Numbered from the stretch's first letter, positions 1-9,187 are shown. The stretch is 64,000 nucleotides of DNA from Cetobacterium ceti (GCF_900167275.1 NZ_FUWX01000009.1:1-64000); one strand, 5' to 3'. Numbers and translations: made by a program. The notes: generated from the letters alone by a model not told the origin.

Positions 1-183
1 ATATTAGCTCATGGATTAAAGGGAGTTTTTGGAAGTTATGGCTTTGAAAATATATATTTATTAATTTGTAAAATTGATGATTTATTAAAAGAAAATAAAA
101 AAAATGAGGCCTTAGAAAGTATTATTCTTTTAGAAAAAAATATAAATGAATTAGAAATTATTTATGTAGATGAGGAAATTTAA
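1..183 (+). CDS. C-terminal end of an Hpt-domain protein (partial)
   Basis: The gene enters from the left edge, and only about 60 C-terminal residues are visible, reading in frame 1 to TAA at 181-183. They contain AHGLKG, which matches the core of a histidine phosphotransfer (Hpt) domain (AHxLKG), followed by a helical, Lys/Glu-rich tail. The His in AHGLKG would be the phospho-accepting residue. The gene could be a stand-alone Hpt protein or the end of a large hybrid histidine kinase; the missing part decides. The next gene, a receiver-domain protein, starts one base after this stop, so the two are likely co-transcribed and may be phosphotransfer partners. Confidence 0.6.
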   Translation: MLAHGLKGVFGSYGFENIYLLICKIDDLLKENKKNEALESIILLEKNINELEIIYVDEEI

Positions 184-184
184 T

Positions 185-715
185 ATGGAAAGTATTGTTA
201 TTTTTATAGATGATCAAGAAGATTTTTTAGAACTTCTAAAAATTCGTTTAGAAGAAGAGCCTTATAAAAAAATTTTTTTAACCGATGGAAATTTATTAAA
301 TGAATATTTAAGAAAATATCCTATAGATGTTGTTGTCAGTGATATAAATATGCCTAAAAGTGGAATAGAAATATTTAAATATTTAAAAAAAGAATATCCA
401 AGCATAACAAGAATTGCTCTTTCAAGTTTAACGCATCCTAGAGAACTTTTAAAAGCTATAAATGAAGGAGAAATTCATAAATATATTCCAAAACCATGGA
501 AAGTAGATGAGGAAGGCAAACAAATAATAAGAGATGCTATTTTATATACATATTTTCAGAAATCTCATTGTACTTATGGTTTAACAGAAGCTGATGAAGT
601 AAATAAAATAAATAATATTCTAAAAAATTTAAATATTAATTATATGATTTCTAAAAAAAAAATAGAAAATTCAATTCCTTTAAATGAAATTTATTATTTA
701 ATTCCTAGGATGTGA
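185..715 (+). CDS. Stand-alone response regulator receiver protein
   Basis: This 176-residue protein is almost entirely a CheY-like receiver domain. Visible are the acidic pair D9/D10, the phospho-acceptor D53 in SDINMP, S80 in the Thr/Ser switch position, and K103 in KPW. The roughly 55 residues after the receiver show no DNA-binding or enzymatic domain, so it probably acts by protein contact or as a phosphorelay shuttle. The ATG at 185 is preferred over one at 170 because GAGGA at 172-176 gives 8 bases of spacing and the 170 start would overlap the upstream gene. It sits between an Hpt-domain end and polysaccharide export genes. Confidence 0.85.
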   Translation: MESIVIFIDDQEDFLELLKIRLEEEPYKKIFLTDGNLLNEYLRKYPIDVVVSDINMPKSGIEIFKYLKKEYPSITRIALSSLTHPRELLKAINEGEIHKYIPKPWKVDEEGKQIIRDAILYTYFQKSHCTYGLTEADEVNKINNILKNLNINYMISKKKIENSIPLNEIYYLIPRM

Positions 716-721
716 TAAAAA

Positions 722-2047
722 ATGAAAAAAAAAATAATATTAATTTTCACTCTTTGTTTCTCTTTTAATATTTTTGGAAAGGAAATTTTTTATGGGGAAC
801 ATTTTACAGGATTACAATATATAAATGCTGATATAAAAAATGATGGAGATTTAAAAACAGGAACATATAAAGACACTTCTTTTATATTGGGAAAAGGTAA
901 TTATCATTTTATAAATTATCCAGAAAATTATGAAGGCGTATTTAAATATGATGTTAGATATGATAAGGATAAAGAGCATGGAGATTTAGGATATACAGCC
1001 TTGGGAGGACGTTATCAATTTAATGGTTGGGGAAATAAAGGGGCAGTTATAGGGATAAAGGGTGCCCTTGATTATGATAATTTTTATGAAAAACCTAATG
1101 CCTATTTTAGACGTTATAATATAGAAGATGATTATCCTAGAATAACAGGACCTATGCAAGATTATGAAAATTTTGGATTTAAATTATATGGTGAATTTTT
1201 TAAGAAATTACCCCATGGATTTACTGTAGGAGTATGGAATGATATTGTATTTGCTAGGAATAGTAATCAGAGCCAAGTTACCCTTATTACAAATGAGCTC
1301 TTTTCAAGTGCAACCAATCCCTATGATAATAAAAAATATACAACAGTTACAGTAACCCCTAGAATAATTTATGAAAATAAACATTTTGAAGATGAAAGTG
1401 GAAAATTTGTTTTTGAAGCTTATATGGAAAATCGTCAATATTATAATAGTAAATTTGAAGTTAATAAAACTTATCAAGAAAGATATTATAAGTATATAAT
1501 TAATCCTCAATATATTTATAATAAAAATATAGATAATATAAATATTTTTGCCTATACAGCTTTTGAAAATGAAAAGTTTGAATATTTATCCTATTGGCAA
1601 CATGTTTATAAATTAACTCCTAAAATTGAATATAAAAAAAATAAAATTAAAATTGGATTTAAAGGTGGAGGTTATGAATTCAAAGATCAAATAGGTATGA
1701 CCTTTGACAATGATGAACTTTTTAGTTATAAAAAAGCAGATGTATATACTGCATGGATGATTGCCCCAAAAATATATTTTGAATATAACATCATCGATAA
1801 TTATTATTTAGGAAATGAAATTATTTATCGAAAAGGACAATGGGAAACAAACACAGAGGGACAAGATTTTAATGAGGAATCCTATATATTTTATTGGAAA
1901 TATGAAAAAGAAATTAGAGATAATGTTTTTTTCTTACTAAAAAATTCCTATGAAATTTATAGGGTAACTGGAGATGTCCCAGAATATAGAAGTTTACCAA
2001 GTGAAAATGATATTCGAATTTTAACAGGATTTAAGGTAATCTTCTAG
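722..2047 (+). CDS. Outer-membrane beta-barrel protein of the polysaccharide operon
   Basis: The 441-residue protein starts with a Lys-rich hydrophobic signal peptide (about residues 1-19, ending near FGKE). The mature part is rich in Tyr, Phe and Asn, with alternating hydrophobic strands, and ends in FKVIF, an aromatic C-terminus typical of BAM-inserted outer-membrane barrels. No specific porin family was recognised. Only 6 bases separate it from the receiver gene and 9 from the next gene, which has an AGGAGG site directly after this stop. The context suggests a channel or anchor for the secreted glycan. The barrel call rests on composition and the C-terminal signal, not on homology. Confidence 0.65.
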   Translation: MKKKIILIFTLCFSFNIFGKEIFYGEHFTGLQYINADIKNDGDLKTGTYKDTSFILGKGNYHFINYPENYEGVFKYDVRYDKDKEHGDLGYTALGGRYQFNGWGNKGAVIGIKGALDYDNFYEKPNAYFRRYNIEDDYPRITGPMQDYENFGFKLYGEFFKKLPHGFTVGVWNDIVFARNSNQSQVTLITNELFSSATNPYDNKKYTTVTVTPRIIYENKHFEDESGKFVFEAYMENRQYYNSKFEVNKTYQERYYKYIINPQYIYNKNIDNINIFAYTAFENEKFEYLSYWQHVYKLTPKIEYKKNKIKIGFKGGGYEFKDQIGMTFDNDELFSYKKADVYTAWMIAPKIYFEYNIIDNYYLGNEIIYRKGQWETNTEGQDFNEESYIFYWKYEKEIRDNVFFLLKNSYEIYRVTGDVPEYRSLPSENDIRILTGFKVIF

Positions 2048-2056
2048 GAGGTTTTT

Positions 2057-3169
2057 ATGGATGATATTTTAGTTTTTTCTGATAAATCTAAAGAGGAATT
2101 TAAAGATTTATTAAGTCTGTATCAGTATAAAGTTAGCAATTCTAGTTTATTCGATATAAATAATTTTAAGCTTGTTATAATTGATTTAAATGAAGAAAAT
2201 CAAATAGTTATTAATGTAAATTCTATTCGAAATTTAAATAAAGAAATTCCTATTATAATTTTATCCAATGTGGAACGAAATTTTCATTGGAATATTTTAA
2301 CTAAATTAAATGGGGAAGGAATTATAAAAATATTTTCTTTAAAAAATTCAAATAAAGATAGATTAATACAAATTATTGATAATTTATTAGATCGTAATTA
2401 TTCCCATGAGAATTTTTATATTTCTTTTATTATTCCTATCTATAATGAGGAAAAAAGATTTGCAAATACCTTAGTATTTACAAAAAAAATTATTAAATAT
2501 ATTGAAGATAATTATCCAAAATCAAAATTAATTTTTGTAAATGATGGTAGTGAAGATTTAAGTGCACTATTACTAGAAAAATTAATTGAAGATACAAAAA
2601 ATAAAAGTCAATATATTAGTGATTCTGGTTTTATTTCTTTAAAAAGTTTAAAGAGAAATACTCGAAAGGCAGGAACCTATATTGAAGGATTAAAAAATGC
2701 CAGTGGAGATATTATTGTTATTGCTGATGGAGATAATTCTTTTTTTATAGAAGATATAAATAAAATGATTAATATTTTACAAGAGGGTTATTTTGATGGA
2801 ATTTTTGCAACTAAGGATTTAACTGCGGAAAATAGGCCTTTTATTCGAAAAATTTTAAGTTTTATAAAAAGAATTTTAACTAAACCACTTTTACCTCTAC
2901 ATATTTATGATAGTCAAACAGGGTTAAAAGCTTTAAAAGGAGATATTATAAATTATATATTGCCTTATTTGTCTCATAAACGAGAATTAGCTATTGATTT
3001 AGAAATAGCTTATATTTGTAAACTTTATAAATTAAGGCTTTTACAGTTACCTGTAAAGTGCTTAGATAGAGAAGGTTCTCATATTAATGTTTTAAAAGAC
3101 TCTATTAAATATTTAAAAAATTTAATTAGTATTTTTTTTACCAAATATGATATAGGAGGTAAAAAATGA
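2057..3169 (+). CDS. Receiver-like domain fused to a GT2 glycosyltransferase
   Basis: Residues 1 to about 113 have the beta-alpha pattern of a CheY-like domain: a beta3 end IIDLNE with D43, a beta4 PIIILSN and a beta5 IIKIFSLKN with a Lys. The first-strand acidic pair is reduced to SDK, so this is a degenerate or atypical receiver. From about residue 120 a family-2 glycosyltransferase domain begins (SFIIPIYNEEKRF), with the nucleotide-sugar region FVNDGSED and a DxD-like ADGDN near residue 222. It resembles dolichol-phosphate mannose synthase-type enzymes. No membrane segment is obvious. It lies in the phosphorelay/polysaccharide operon, and its last bases overlap the next gene by 4. Direct control of the transferase by phosphorylation or by partner receivers is inferred. 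Confidence 0.75.
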   Translation: MDDILVFSDKSKEEFKDLLSLYQYKVSNSSLFDINNFKLVIIDLNEENQIVINVNSIRNLNKEIPIIILSNVERNFHWNILTKLNGEGIIKIFSLKNSNKDRLIQIIDNLLDRNYSHENFYISFIIPIYNEEKRFANTLVFTKKIIKYIEDNYPKSKLIFVNDGSEDLSALLLEKLIEDTKNKSQYISDSGFISLKSLKRNTRKAGTYIEGLKNASGDIIVIADGDNSFFIEDINKMINILQEGYFDGIFATKDLTAENRPFIRKILSFIKRILTKPLLPLHIYDSQTGLKALKGDIINYILPYLSHKRELAIDLEIAYICKLYKLRLLQLPVKCLDREGSHINVLKDSIKYLKNLISIFFTKYDIGGKK

Positions 3170-4059
3170 AAAAAATATTTATAATTTTATTTTCCTTATT
3201 TTATCTTGGATGTTTTTCTGAAAAAAAAGAACTTCTTATAGGAATTGATAACTATGAGAGTAGTAATATGTTATATATGGCTCAAGAAATGGGCTATTTA
3301 GATAATAATTTTAAAATAATTAGGTTTTCTACCAGAGATGATAATACTACATCTTTTTATATGGAGAATTTAGATATTATTTATTCAACCTTATTTAATT
3401 CTATGTATTATTACACCCCTCAAAATAAAAGTAAAATATTTTATTTTACACTTTTAGCATATCCCGAAGATGGATTAATTGTTAAAGAAAAAAATATGAA
3501 TTTAACTGGTAAAAAAATTGGAATTGAAATAAATAATAGAGAATATTATAATGGTATTCAAAAATTAATATCTAAAAAGGATTTTAAAGGTGTTGAACTA
3601 GTTTCTGTTATGGAAAAAGAGGGATTAGATTTATACAATAGTGGGAAAATTGATGGGATATTTGTTCATAAAAATGAAATGGATGAACTTCTAAAAGAAA
3701 AAAAAGGTTTTTTATACAAAAATAAAACTATAGAAAGTACAAAAATAGAAGTTTTTATTGCTAGTGAATCAACTTTAAAAACTCGAAAAAAAAATTTAAA
3801 AAATTTAATTTTAGCTTGGAATAAAGTTCTAGAGTTTAAAAAGCAAAATCCAAAAGTTTTTGAAGAAATATATTATAAAATTGAAAAGAAATATGGAAAT
3901 TTTGAATCTATATCTAGAAATCATAATTTTTTGACCTTAGAAGAAAATTATAATTTTATTAAAAGTAAAAATTTTCAAAAAGCTTTTTTCAATCATGAAA
4001 AAGATTTAAAAAAACAAATTCCTATTAAGGATCTCTACACAGAGGAGGTCTTAGAATGA
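3166..4059 (+). CDS. Substrate-binding-type lipoprotein, probable sensor subunit
   Basis: The 297-residue protein has a lipoprotein signal peptide with lipobox YLGC at about residues 13-16. The mature part starts LLIGIDNYESSNMLYMAQEMGY, split here for length as LLIGIDNYESSN and MLYMAQEMGY, an opening typical of NMT1/SsuA-type periplasmic binding proteins. No ABC permease or ATPase lies nearby. The gene overlaps its upstream neighbour by 4 bases and the downstream hybrid histidine kinase by 4 bases, so translation is coupled on both sides. This arrangement points to a ligand-binding sensor that presents its state to the kinase rather than to an importer. The ligand is unknown. Confidence 0.7.
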   Translation: MKKIFIILFSLFYLGCFSEKKELLIGIDNYESSNMLYMAQEMGYLDNNFKIIRFSTRDDNTTSFYMENLDIIYSTLFNSMYYYTPQNKSKIFYFTLLAYPEDGLIVKEKNMNLTGKKIGIEINNREYYNGIQKLISKKDFKGVELVSVMEKEGLDLYNSGKIDGIFVHKNEMDELLKEKKGFLYKNKTIESTKIEVFIASESTLKTRKKNLKNLILAWNKVLEFKKQNPKVFEEIYYKIEKKYGNFESISRNHNFLTLEENYNFIKSKNFQKAFFNHEKDLKKQIPIKDLYTEEVLE

Positions 4060-5945
4060 AAAGGAATTCAATATTTTTTACTCTACCTTTAAAATTAGTT
4101 TTAATCTCTTTATTCTTTTCATCTATTAGTTATATATTCATTGGTGAAAATTTAAAAAAAGAATATAGAAATAGAATTTTAGAAAGGGTTAAATCCTTTG
4201 CTATGAATTTAGAATGGACTTTATATCCTTTATATGAAGATAAAAATTACTCTACTATACAAAGATTATTAGAAAAACAAGGGACAGTTTCCTATGTTGA
4301 TACTATATCTATTGTAAATGAAGATTATTATACGGTTTTATCCAATAAAAAAAATTTAATAGGAAGAGTAAAAGATAAAGATTTTTTTAAAGAAATTTTT
4401 ATCAAAAAACATCTTATGAATCTTTATATTAGTCCAGATTATAATATATATAAAATAGTACTTCCTCTCAAAGGTAGTGAATATAAACTGTCTTCCATTG
4501 AGAAAAGTCAAACGGCTCTTTATATTGAATTTGATATGAAAAGAGAAAATAAAACTTTATATCATATTAAAGATTTTATGCTTATTACAATATTTTCAAC
4601 TATTATGCTTTCTATTCTTCTTAGTTTAATTATACTAAAACGTAATGTATTTAATCCTTTAATTTTTCTCCAAAAAGGAGTTTCTCAATTAATAAATGGA
4701 AATTATTCATATCATATTACATATAAACCTAAAACTTATGAGTTAAAAACTATTTTTAGACAATTTAATATTATGATTTTTAAAATTAAATATACCACTG
4801 AAAAATTAAAAATTTCTGAAAAAATTGCTTTAAAAAGTGTTGAAGCTAAATCAAATTTTTTAGCTAATATGACCCATGAACTTAGAAGTCCATTAAATTC
4901 AATTATAGGTTATTCGGATATTCTCTTAGAAGAAGAAGAAAATTTTGAAAAGAAAAAACAATTAAATGCCATTTCTCTTTCAAGTAAACATCTTTTAAGT
5001 GTTATTAATGATATTTTAAATTTTTCTAAATTAGAATCTAAAAAACAAAAGTTAAATTTAGCTCCATTTAAATTAGAAGAGCTTATCTCTGAAATAGAAG
5101 CGCTATTTTCTCTAGAAAGTAAAAGAAAAAATTTAGATTTTATCATTACTAAAAATTTTTTAAAAGGAAAATTTTATTTAGGTGATTTTTTAAAAATAAA
5201 GGAAGTTATTATAAATTTTTTATCTAATGCTTTTAAATTTACAAGTAAAGGTAAAGTTATTTTTAATATTACTTTTAAAGATGATTTTTTATTTGTTTTT
5301 GTTCAAGATACAGGAATAGGTATTCCTAAAGATAAAATAAATAATTTATTTAAACCTTTTGAACAAATAGAAATGACAAAAACAAAATCCTATGGCGGGA
5401 CTGGATTAGGTCTTTCAATCTCTAAAGAAATTATTGAACTTATGAATGGAACCATTGAATGTAATAGTGAATTAAATAAAGGAAGTATTTTTTCTTTTAA
5501 AATTCCATTAGATACTATTGAAAATATAGAGATTAATAATAAAGAAGATGTATATTTTTCTGAATCTCTAACAAATATAGATAAAAAAGATATTTTAATT
5601 GTTGATGATATGGAAGATAATCAAATTTTAACTAGATTAATGCTAAAAAAATTTAATTTTGATTTTGATTTTGCGAATAATGGAAAAGAAGCTCTTGAAA
5701 AAATTCTTACTAAAAAATATTTTTTAATTTTCTTAGATATTCAAATGCCTATTATGAATGGAATTGAAGTTTTAAAAATTTTAAAAGAAAAAAATAAACT
5801 TCAATATATAATCGGACTTACTGCTTATAGTGGTGAAGAAGAAATAAATGAGATACTTCTTGCAGGGGCTAAAGAAGTTATAACTAAACCATTAAATAAA
5901 AAATTACTTCAAGATAGAGTGAATAGTTTATTAAAAAATTTATAA
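4056..5945 (+). CDS. Hybrid sensor histidine kinase with C-terminal receiver
   Basis: This is a 629-residue membrane kinase. A first membrane segment lies near residues 12-28 and a second near 174-194, enclosing an extracytoplasmic sensor region. A HAMP-like linker follows. The dimerisation/phosphoacceptor site is H274 in NMTHELRSP. The ATPase domain shows the N box (FLSNAFKF), DTGIGIP and GGTGLGLSI. The C-terminal receiver has an acidic pair in IVDDME, the acceptor D561 in LDIQMP, and K in TKPLNKK. It is translationally coupled to the upstream lipoprotein. The internal receiver needs an Hpt partner for onward relay, and an Hpt-domain end is present at the start of the operon. Confidence 0.93.
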   Translation: MKRNSIFFTLPLKLVLISLFFSSISYIFIGENLKKEYRNRILERVKSFAMNLEWTLYPLYEDKNYSTIQRLLEKQGTVSYVDTISIVNEDYYTVLSNKKNLIGRVKDKDFFKEIFIKKHLMNLYISPDYNIYKIVLPLKGSEYKLSSIEKSQTALYIEFDMKRENKTLYHIKDFMLITIFSTIMLSILLSLIILKRNVFNPLIFLQKGVSQLINGNYSYHITYKPKTYELKTIFRQFNIMIFKIKYTTEKLKISEKIALKSVEAKSNFLANMTHELRSPLNSIIGYSDILLEEEENFEKKKQLNAISLSSKHLLSVINDILNFSKLESKKQKLNLAPFKLEELISEIEALFSLESKRKNLDFIITKNFLKGKFYLGDFLKIKEVIINFLSNAFKFTSKGKVIFNITFKDDFLFVFVQDTGIGIPKDKINNLFKPFEQIEMTKTKSYGGTGLGLSISKEIIELMNGTIECNSELNKGSIFSFKIPLDTIENIEINNKEDVYFSESLTNIDKKDILIVDDMEDNQILTRLMLKKFNFDFDFANNGKEALEKILTKKYFLIFLDIQMPIMNGIEVLKILKEKNKLQYIIGLTAYSGEEEINEILLAGAKEVITKPLNKKLLQDRVNSLLKNL

Positions 5946-5957
5946 GGGAGAACTTCT

Positions 5958-7151
5958 ATGAAGATTATTAAAATTATTAAAAATTATCAAGCTAGATTAT
6001 TTCCAATATTAGATGTATCTCTCAATGGTGTCAATTATTTTGCTCATATTTTTTCCAGTTGGTATCTTACCAAAAGTATTTATGGAAATTTAAATGCTCT
6101 TTTAAGTTTTCTTAGTATTTTAATTGTAACAGGGATTTCCTTTCAGACTTTAGTAGCTAAAGAAGTTTCAAGGAAATCTTTTTTTTCTGAAAATATTTTA
6201 AATTTAAGTTTAAAATATTTTTTATTTATTTTAACATTAATTTTAATCTTTCATAATAAAATAATTTTATTTTTTCAAAGTAATTTTATAAATTTATTTC
6301 TAATTTTTCTAATTTTTACATTTAATTTATTTCTTTCAATATTTCGAGGAATTATTCAAGGAAAGGAAAATTTTCTACTTCTTAATATTAATTTTTACAT
6401 TGAGGTTTTAAGTAAAATTTTTTTTATGATAATCTTATTACCTAAATTTCAAAATGAAACTTCCGTTTTAGTATCCATTAGTTTAGGTATGTTTTTAAGT
6501 CTTTTACATGGATATTTTTATCAATTTAAAAATATTTCCATAAAAAAAGAGAATATTTTTTATGGAAAAGAGTGTTTATTTATTTATTTTTCAAATTTTT
6601 TTATTTATTATTTTACTTCTATTGATATGATTCTTGTTAATTTTAAATTAACTGAATATTCAGGAATATATGCCGTTGTTTTGAGATATAGTCAAATTAT
6701 ACTTTTTGTAACTTTTAGTATAATTACAGTTTTCTTACCATCTCTTAGTAAGAGTGCAAATGATTTTCAAATTTTTAGGAAAAAAGCTATAAAATATTTT
6801 CTTTTTTTGCAAATTATAAATTTTATTATTTTTCTAAGTTATTTTAGCCTTTTACCCCATACAATTAAATATATTTTTGGAGAAAAATATCTGTTAGCAG
6901 GTAATTATTTATATTTAGGTGGTTTAAATTATTCCCTATTAACCACTGCATTTTATATTGTAAATTTAAATATAATTTTAAAAAGAGAAAAATATCTTTA
7001 TATTTTAGGCTTATTTGGATTTTTATATACACTTATTATCTATAAATTTATGAGTTCTTTAAACAATATTTATTATTTAAGTATAAGTATATATTTTTTT
7101 ATGACGATTACACTTATATTTTTACTATATAAAGAGGGGGAAGCCATATGA
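5958..7151 (+). CDS. Polysaccharide flippase (MOP/Wzx-like)
   Basis: The 397-residue protein is made almost wholly of hydrophobic helices (about 10-12), with the charged-loop pattern of MOP-superfamily lipid-linked oligosaccharide exporters; KEVSRK in the second loop and FGEKYLLAGNYLYLGG near the C-terminus are typical features. It would move lipid-linked glycan, or drive glycan export, across the inner membrane. GGGAG lies just upstream of its ATG, and it overlaps the next glycosyltransferase by 4 bases. It is shorter than PelG-type flippases; assignment below superfamily is not supported. Confidence 0.78.
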   Translation: MKIIKIIKNYQARLFPILDVSLNGVNYFAHIFSSWYLTKSIYGNLNALLSFLSILIVTGISFQTLVAKEVSRKSFFSENILNLSLKYFLFILTLILIFHNKIILFFQSNFINLFLIFLIFTFNLFLSIFRGIIQGKENFLLLNINFYIEVLSKIFFMIILLPKFQNETSVLVSISLGMFLSLLHGYFYQFKNISIKKENIFYGKECLFIYFSNFFIYYFTSIDMILVNFKLTEYSGIYAVVLRYSQIILFVTFSIITVFLPSLSKSANDFQIFRKKAIKYFLFLQIINFIIFLSYFSLLPHTIKYIFGEKYLLAGNYLYLGGLNYSLLTTAFYIVNLNIILKREKYLYILGLFGFLYTLIIYKFMSSLNNIYYLSISIYFFMTITLIFLLYKEGEAI

Positions 7152-8299
7152 GAAAAATTATATTATTTTTATCTTGGAGAGATATAAAATCTCCTAAAAA
7201 AGGGGGAGCAGAAGTTTATACCCATGAAATGTTAAAAAGAGCTGATAAAAGTGAATATGAATTTATACATTTTTCACCAATTTTTGAAAATTGTCAAAAT
7301 GATGAAATTATTGATGGAGTTAGATACGTCAGAGGAGGAAAAGGTCCTTTCTCTGTTATTCTTGAAGCTAAAAAATATTATAATATGAACGAAGAATATA
7401 TTGATTATGTTGTAGATCAATGTAATACCCATAGATTTTTTACAAAACTTTGGGTTCCAAAGGAAAAAAGAATATTTTTTATACATCAATTAACTAGAGA
7501 AATATGGGATTTAAATCTTTCTTTTCCTCTTAATAAAATAGGTAAAATTTTAGAAACTTCTTTTTTAAAACTTTCTAAAGATGATCCTACAATTACAGTA
7601 TCTAAATCAACGAAAGATGATTTAGTTAAAATTGGATTTAATAAGCAAAAAATAGAAATTCTTCCAGAAGGAATTGATTTTCCCCATTGGAACTGGCAGC
7701 AATTTCTTCCTAAAAGTAAGGATCCTATTTTTATTTATGTGGGACGATTTGCAAATTATAAAGGCATAGATACTGCTATTCGAGCTTTTATAAAATTCAA
7801 AAGTCGTTACAGTAGAAGCTTATTATGGATAGTTGGTAAGAAAAATGAAGAATATATTACAAATGTCATTGATAAAATAATCCAGTATGAAGCTTCAGAT
7901 CCTATACAAACTACAATTGATATTATTTATCATGGTTTTGTAACTGAAGAAAGAAAATTAGAACTCATGAGTAAAGCCCATGCTCTTATTTTCCCTTCAA
8001 TAAGAGAGGGATGGGGATTAGTTATTACAGAAGCTGCCGCAGTAGGAACTCCTAGTATAGGATTTAATTCTCCAGGAATAAGAGATGCTTTAGATTATGG
8101 TGAAGCAGGATATTTATGTAAAGAAAATACAGTAGAGGAAATTTATGAAAATATGTGTAGAGTTTACGAAAATCCAAATGAATATAGAGAGATTCGAAAA
8201 GCAGCTTATGAATATTCCTTAAATTTCCATTGGGACAACACAGGAAAAGCATTTAATCAGTTTTTAAAAAATTTAAAGGAGAAAAAATATGACTTCTAA
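7148..8299 (+). CDS. GT4-family (GT-B) glycosyltransferase
   Basis: The 383-residue protein has the two Rossmann halves of GT4 enzymes. The N-terminal acceptor half contains the Gly-rich loop KKGGAEVYTHEM. The C-terminal nucleotide-sugar half starts at about residue 190 (FIYVGRFANYKGIDTAI) and carries the E-x7-E motif in REGWGLVITEAAAVGTP. It probably adds a sugar to a lipid-linked or nascent glycan in the cytoplasm. Its start overlaps the flippase stop by 4 bases and its end overlaps the next GT2 gene by 11, so the three are one transcription unit. Confidence 0.88.
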   Translation: MRKIILFLSWRDIKSPKKGGAEVYTHEMLKRADKSEYEFIHFSPIFENCQNDEIIDGVRYVRGGKGPFSVILEAKKYYNMNEEYIDYVVDQCNTHRFFTKLWVPKEKRIFFIHQLTREIWDLNLSFPLNKIGKILETSFLKLSKDDPTITVSKSTKDDLVKIGFNKQKIEILPEGIDFPHWNWQQFLPKSKDPIFIYVGRFANYKGIDTAIRAFIKFKSRYSRSLLWIVGKKNEEYITNVIDKIIQYEASDPIQTTIDIIYHGFVTEERKLELMSKAHALIFPSIREGWGLVITEAAAVGTPSIGFNSPGIRDALDYGEAGYLCKENTVEEIYENMCRVYENPNEYREIRKAAYEYSLNFHWDNTGKAFNQFLKNLKEKKYDF

Positions 8300-9161
8300 A
8301 ATAGCTATTGTTTTATCTACATATAACAATGAAAAAATAATAGAAAAAACTATTAACTCATGTTTAAATCAGACATACAAAAATTTTTTTATTGTTATTG
8401 CTGATGATGGATCTACTGATAAGACTCCTATTATTGAAAAAAACTTTTCTAAAAAATATGAAAATGTATTTTTTTTTAAACTTGCCCATGGCGAGCGAGG
8501 AATAGCTAGAAAAACTGCTATTGAAAAAGCTAAAGAATTAGGTTTAGATTATTTATATATCATTGACTCTGATATGGTTTTAAAAGAAACTCTTTTAGAA
8601 GAAGTTTATTTATATTTTTCAAAAAATCCCAATGTAGGAGCATTAGTTATCCCTGAAATTCCCTACAGTGATTTTAATAATTTTTTTACTAAGGTTAAAG
8701 TTTTTGAAAGAAAAATCCTTAACAATGCTGGAGAGAACCTGGGATTTCATTCTATTGAAGGAGCCAGATTTTGGCAATATAAAGAGTATATTAAATCAGG
8801 TGAAATTAATTTTAATCAAATTTCTTTTGAGGAAACTCAACCTACCATAAGATATTTACAAAAAGGAGGAGTTATTAAAAGAGCTATCTTTACAGGGGTT
8901 TTTCATAATGAAGGCTATGTCACTTTAAAAAATATTTTAAGAAAAAAAGCTTATTATTTTTCTGTAATGGATAAAACTTTAAAAAGCGAAAATAATGGTT
9001 TTAGAGAAGCTTTAAAACGTTGGTATTTTTTTAGACCTGTATTATATAGACGGGACAATATAAAAGAGTATATTAAACATCCTATTTTATTTTTAGGAAT
9101 GATTTATATGTATATTCTCTTAACTTTTCTTGGAATATTTAATATTTTAAAGAAGAAATAG
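8289..9161 (+). CDS. GT2-family (GT-A) glycosyltransferase
   Basis: This 290-residue family-2 transferase shows IAIVLSTYNNEKIIEKTI at the N-terminus, ADDGSTDKT, and the metal-binding DSDM at about residue 94. A hydrophobic C-terminal helix (ILFLGMIYMYILLTFLGIF) suggests membrane attachment. GGAG at 8278-8281 precedes the ATG, which lies inside the end of the upstream gene. The stop codon TAG at 9159-9161 is inside a strong stem-loop that ends both this operon and the converging gene. Confidence 0.88.
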   Translation: MTSKIAIVLSTYNNEKIIEKTINSCLNQTYKNFFIVIADDGSTDKTPIIEKNFSKKYENVFFFKLAHGERGIARKTAIEKAKELGLDYLYIIDSDMVLKETLLEEVYLYFSKNPNVGALVIPEIPYSDFNNFFTKVKVFERKILNNAGENLGFHSIEGARFWQYKEYIKSGEINFNQISFEETQPTIRYLQKGGVIKRAIFTGVFHNEGYVTLKNILRKKAYYFSVMDKTLKSENNGFREALKRWYFFRPVLYRRDNIKEYIKHPILFLGMIYMYILLTFLGIFNILKKK

Positions 9162-9187
9162 CTATCAAAATAGATAGCTATTTCTTC
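9152..9187. terminator. Bidirectional terminator between convergent genes
   Basis: A 15-bp perfect inverted repeat (9152-9166 and 9173-9187) encloses a 6-base loop. It contains the stop codons of both convergent genes, at 9159-9161 on + and 9178-9180 on -. Runs of A and T at the arm ends make it usable in both directions. Confidence 0.75.

Noticed and set aside
170-184. Upstream ATG for the receiver gene at 170
   Set aside because: It would overlap the preceding gene and lies on the SD that serves the ATG at 185.
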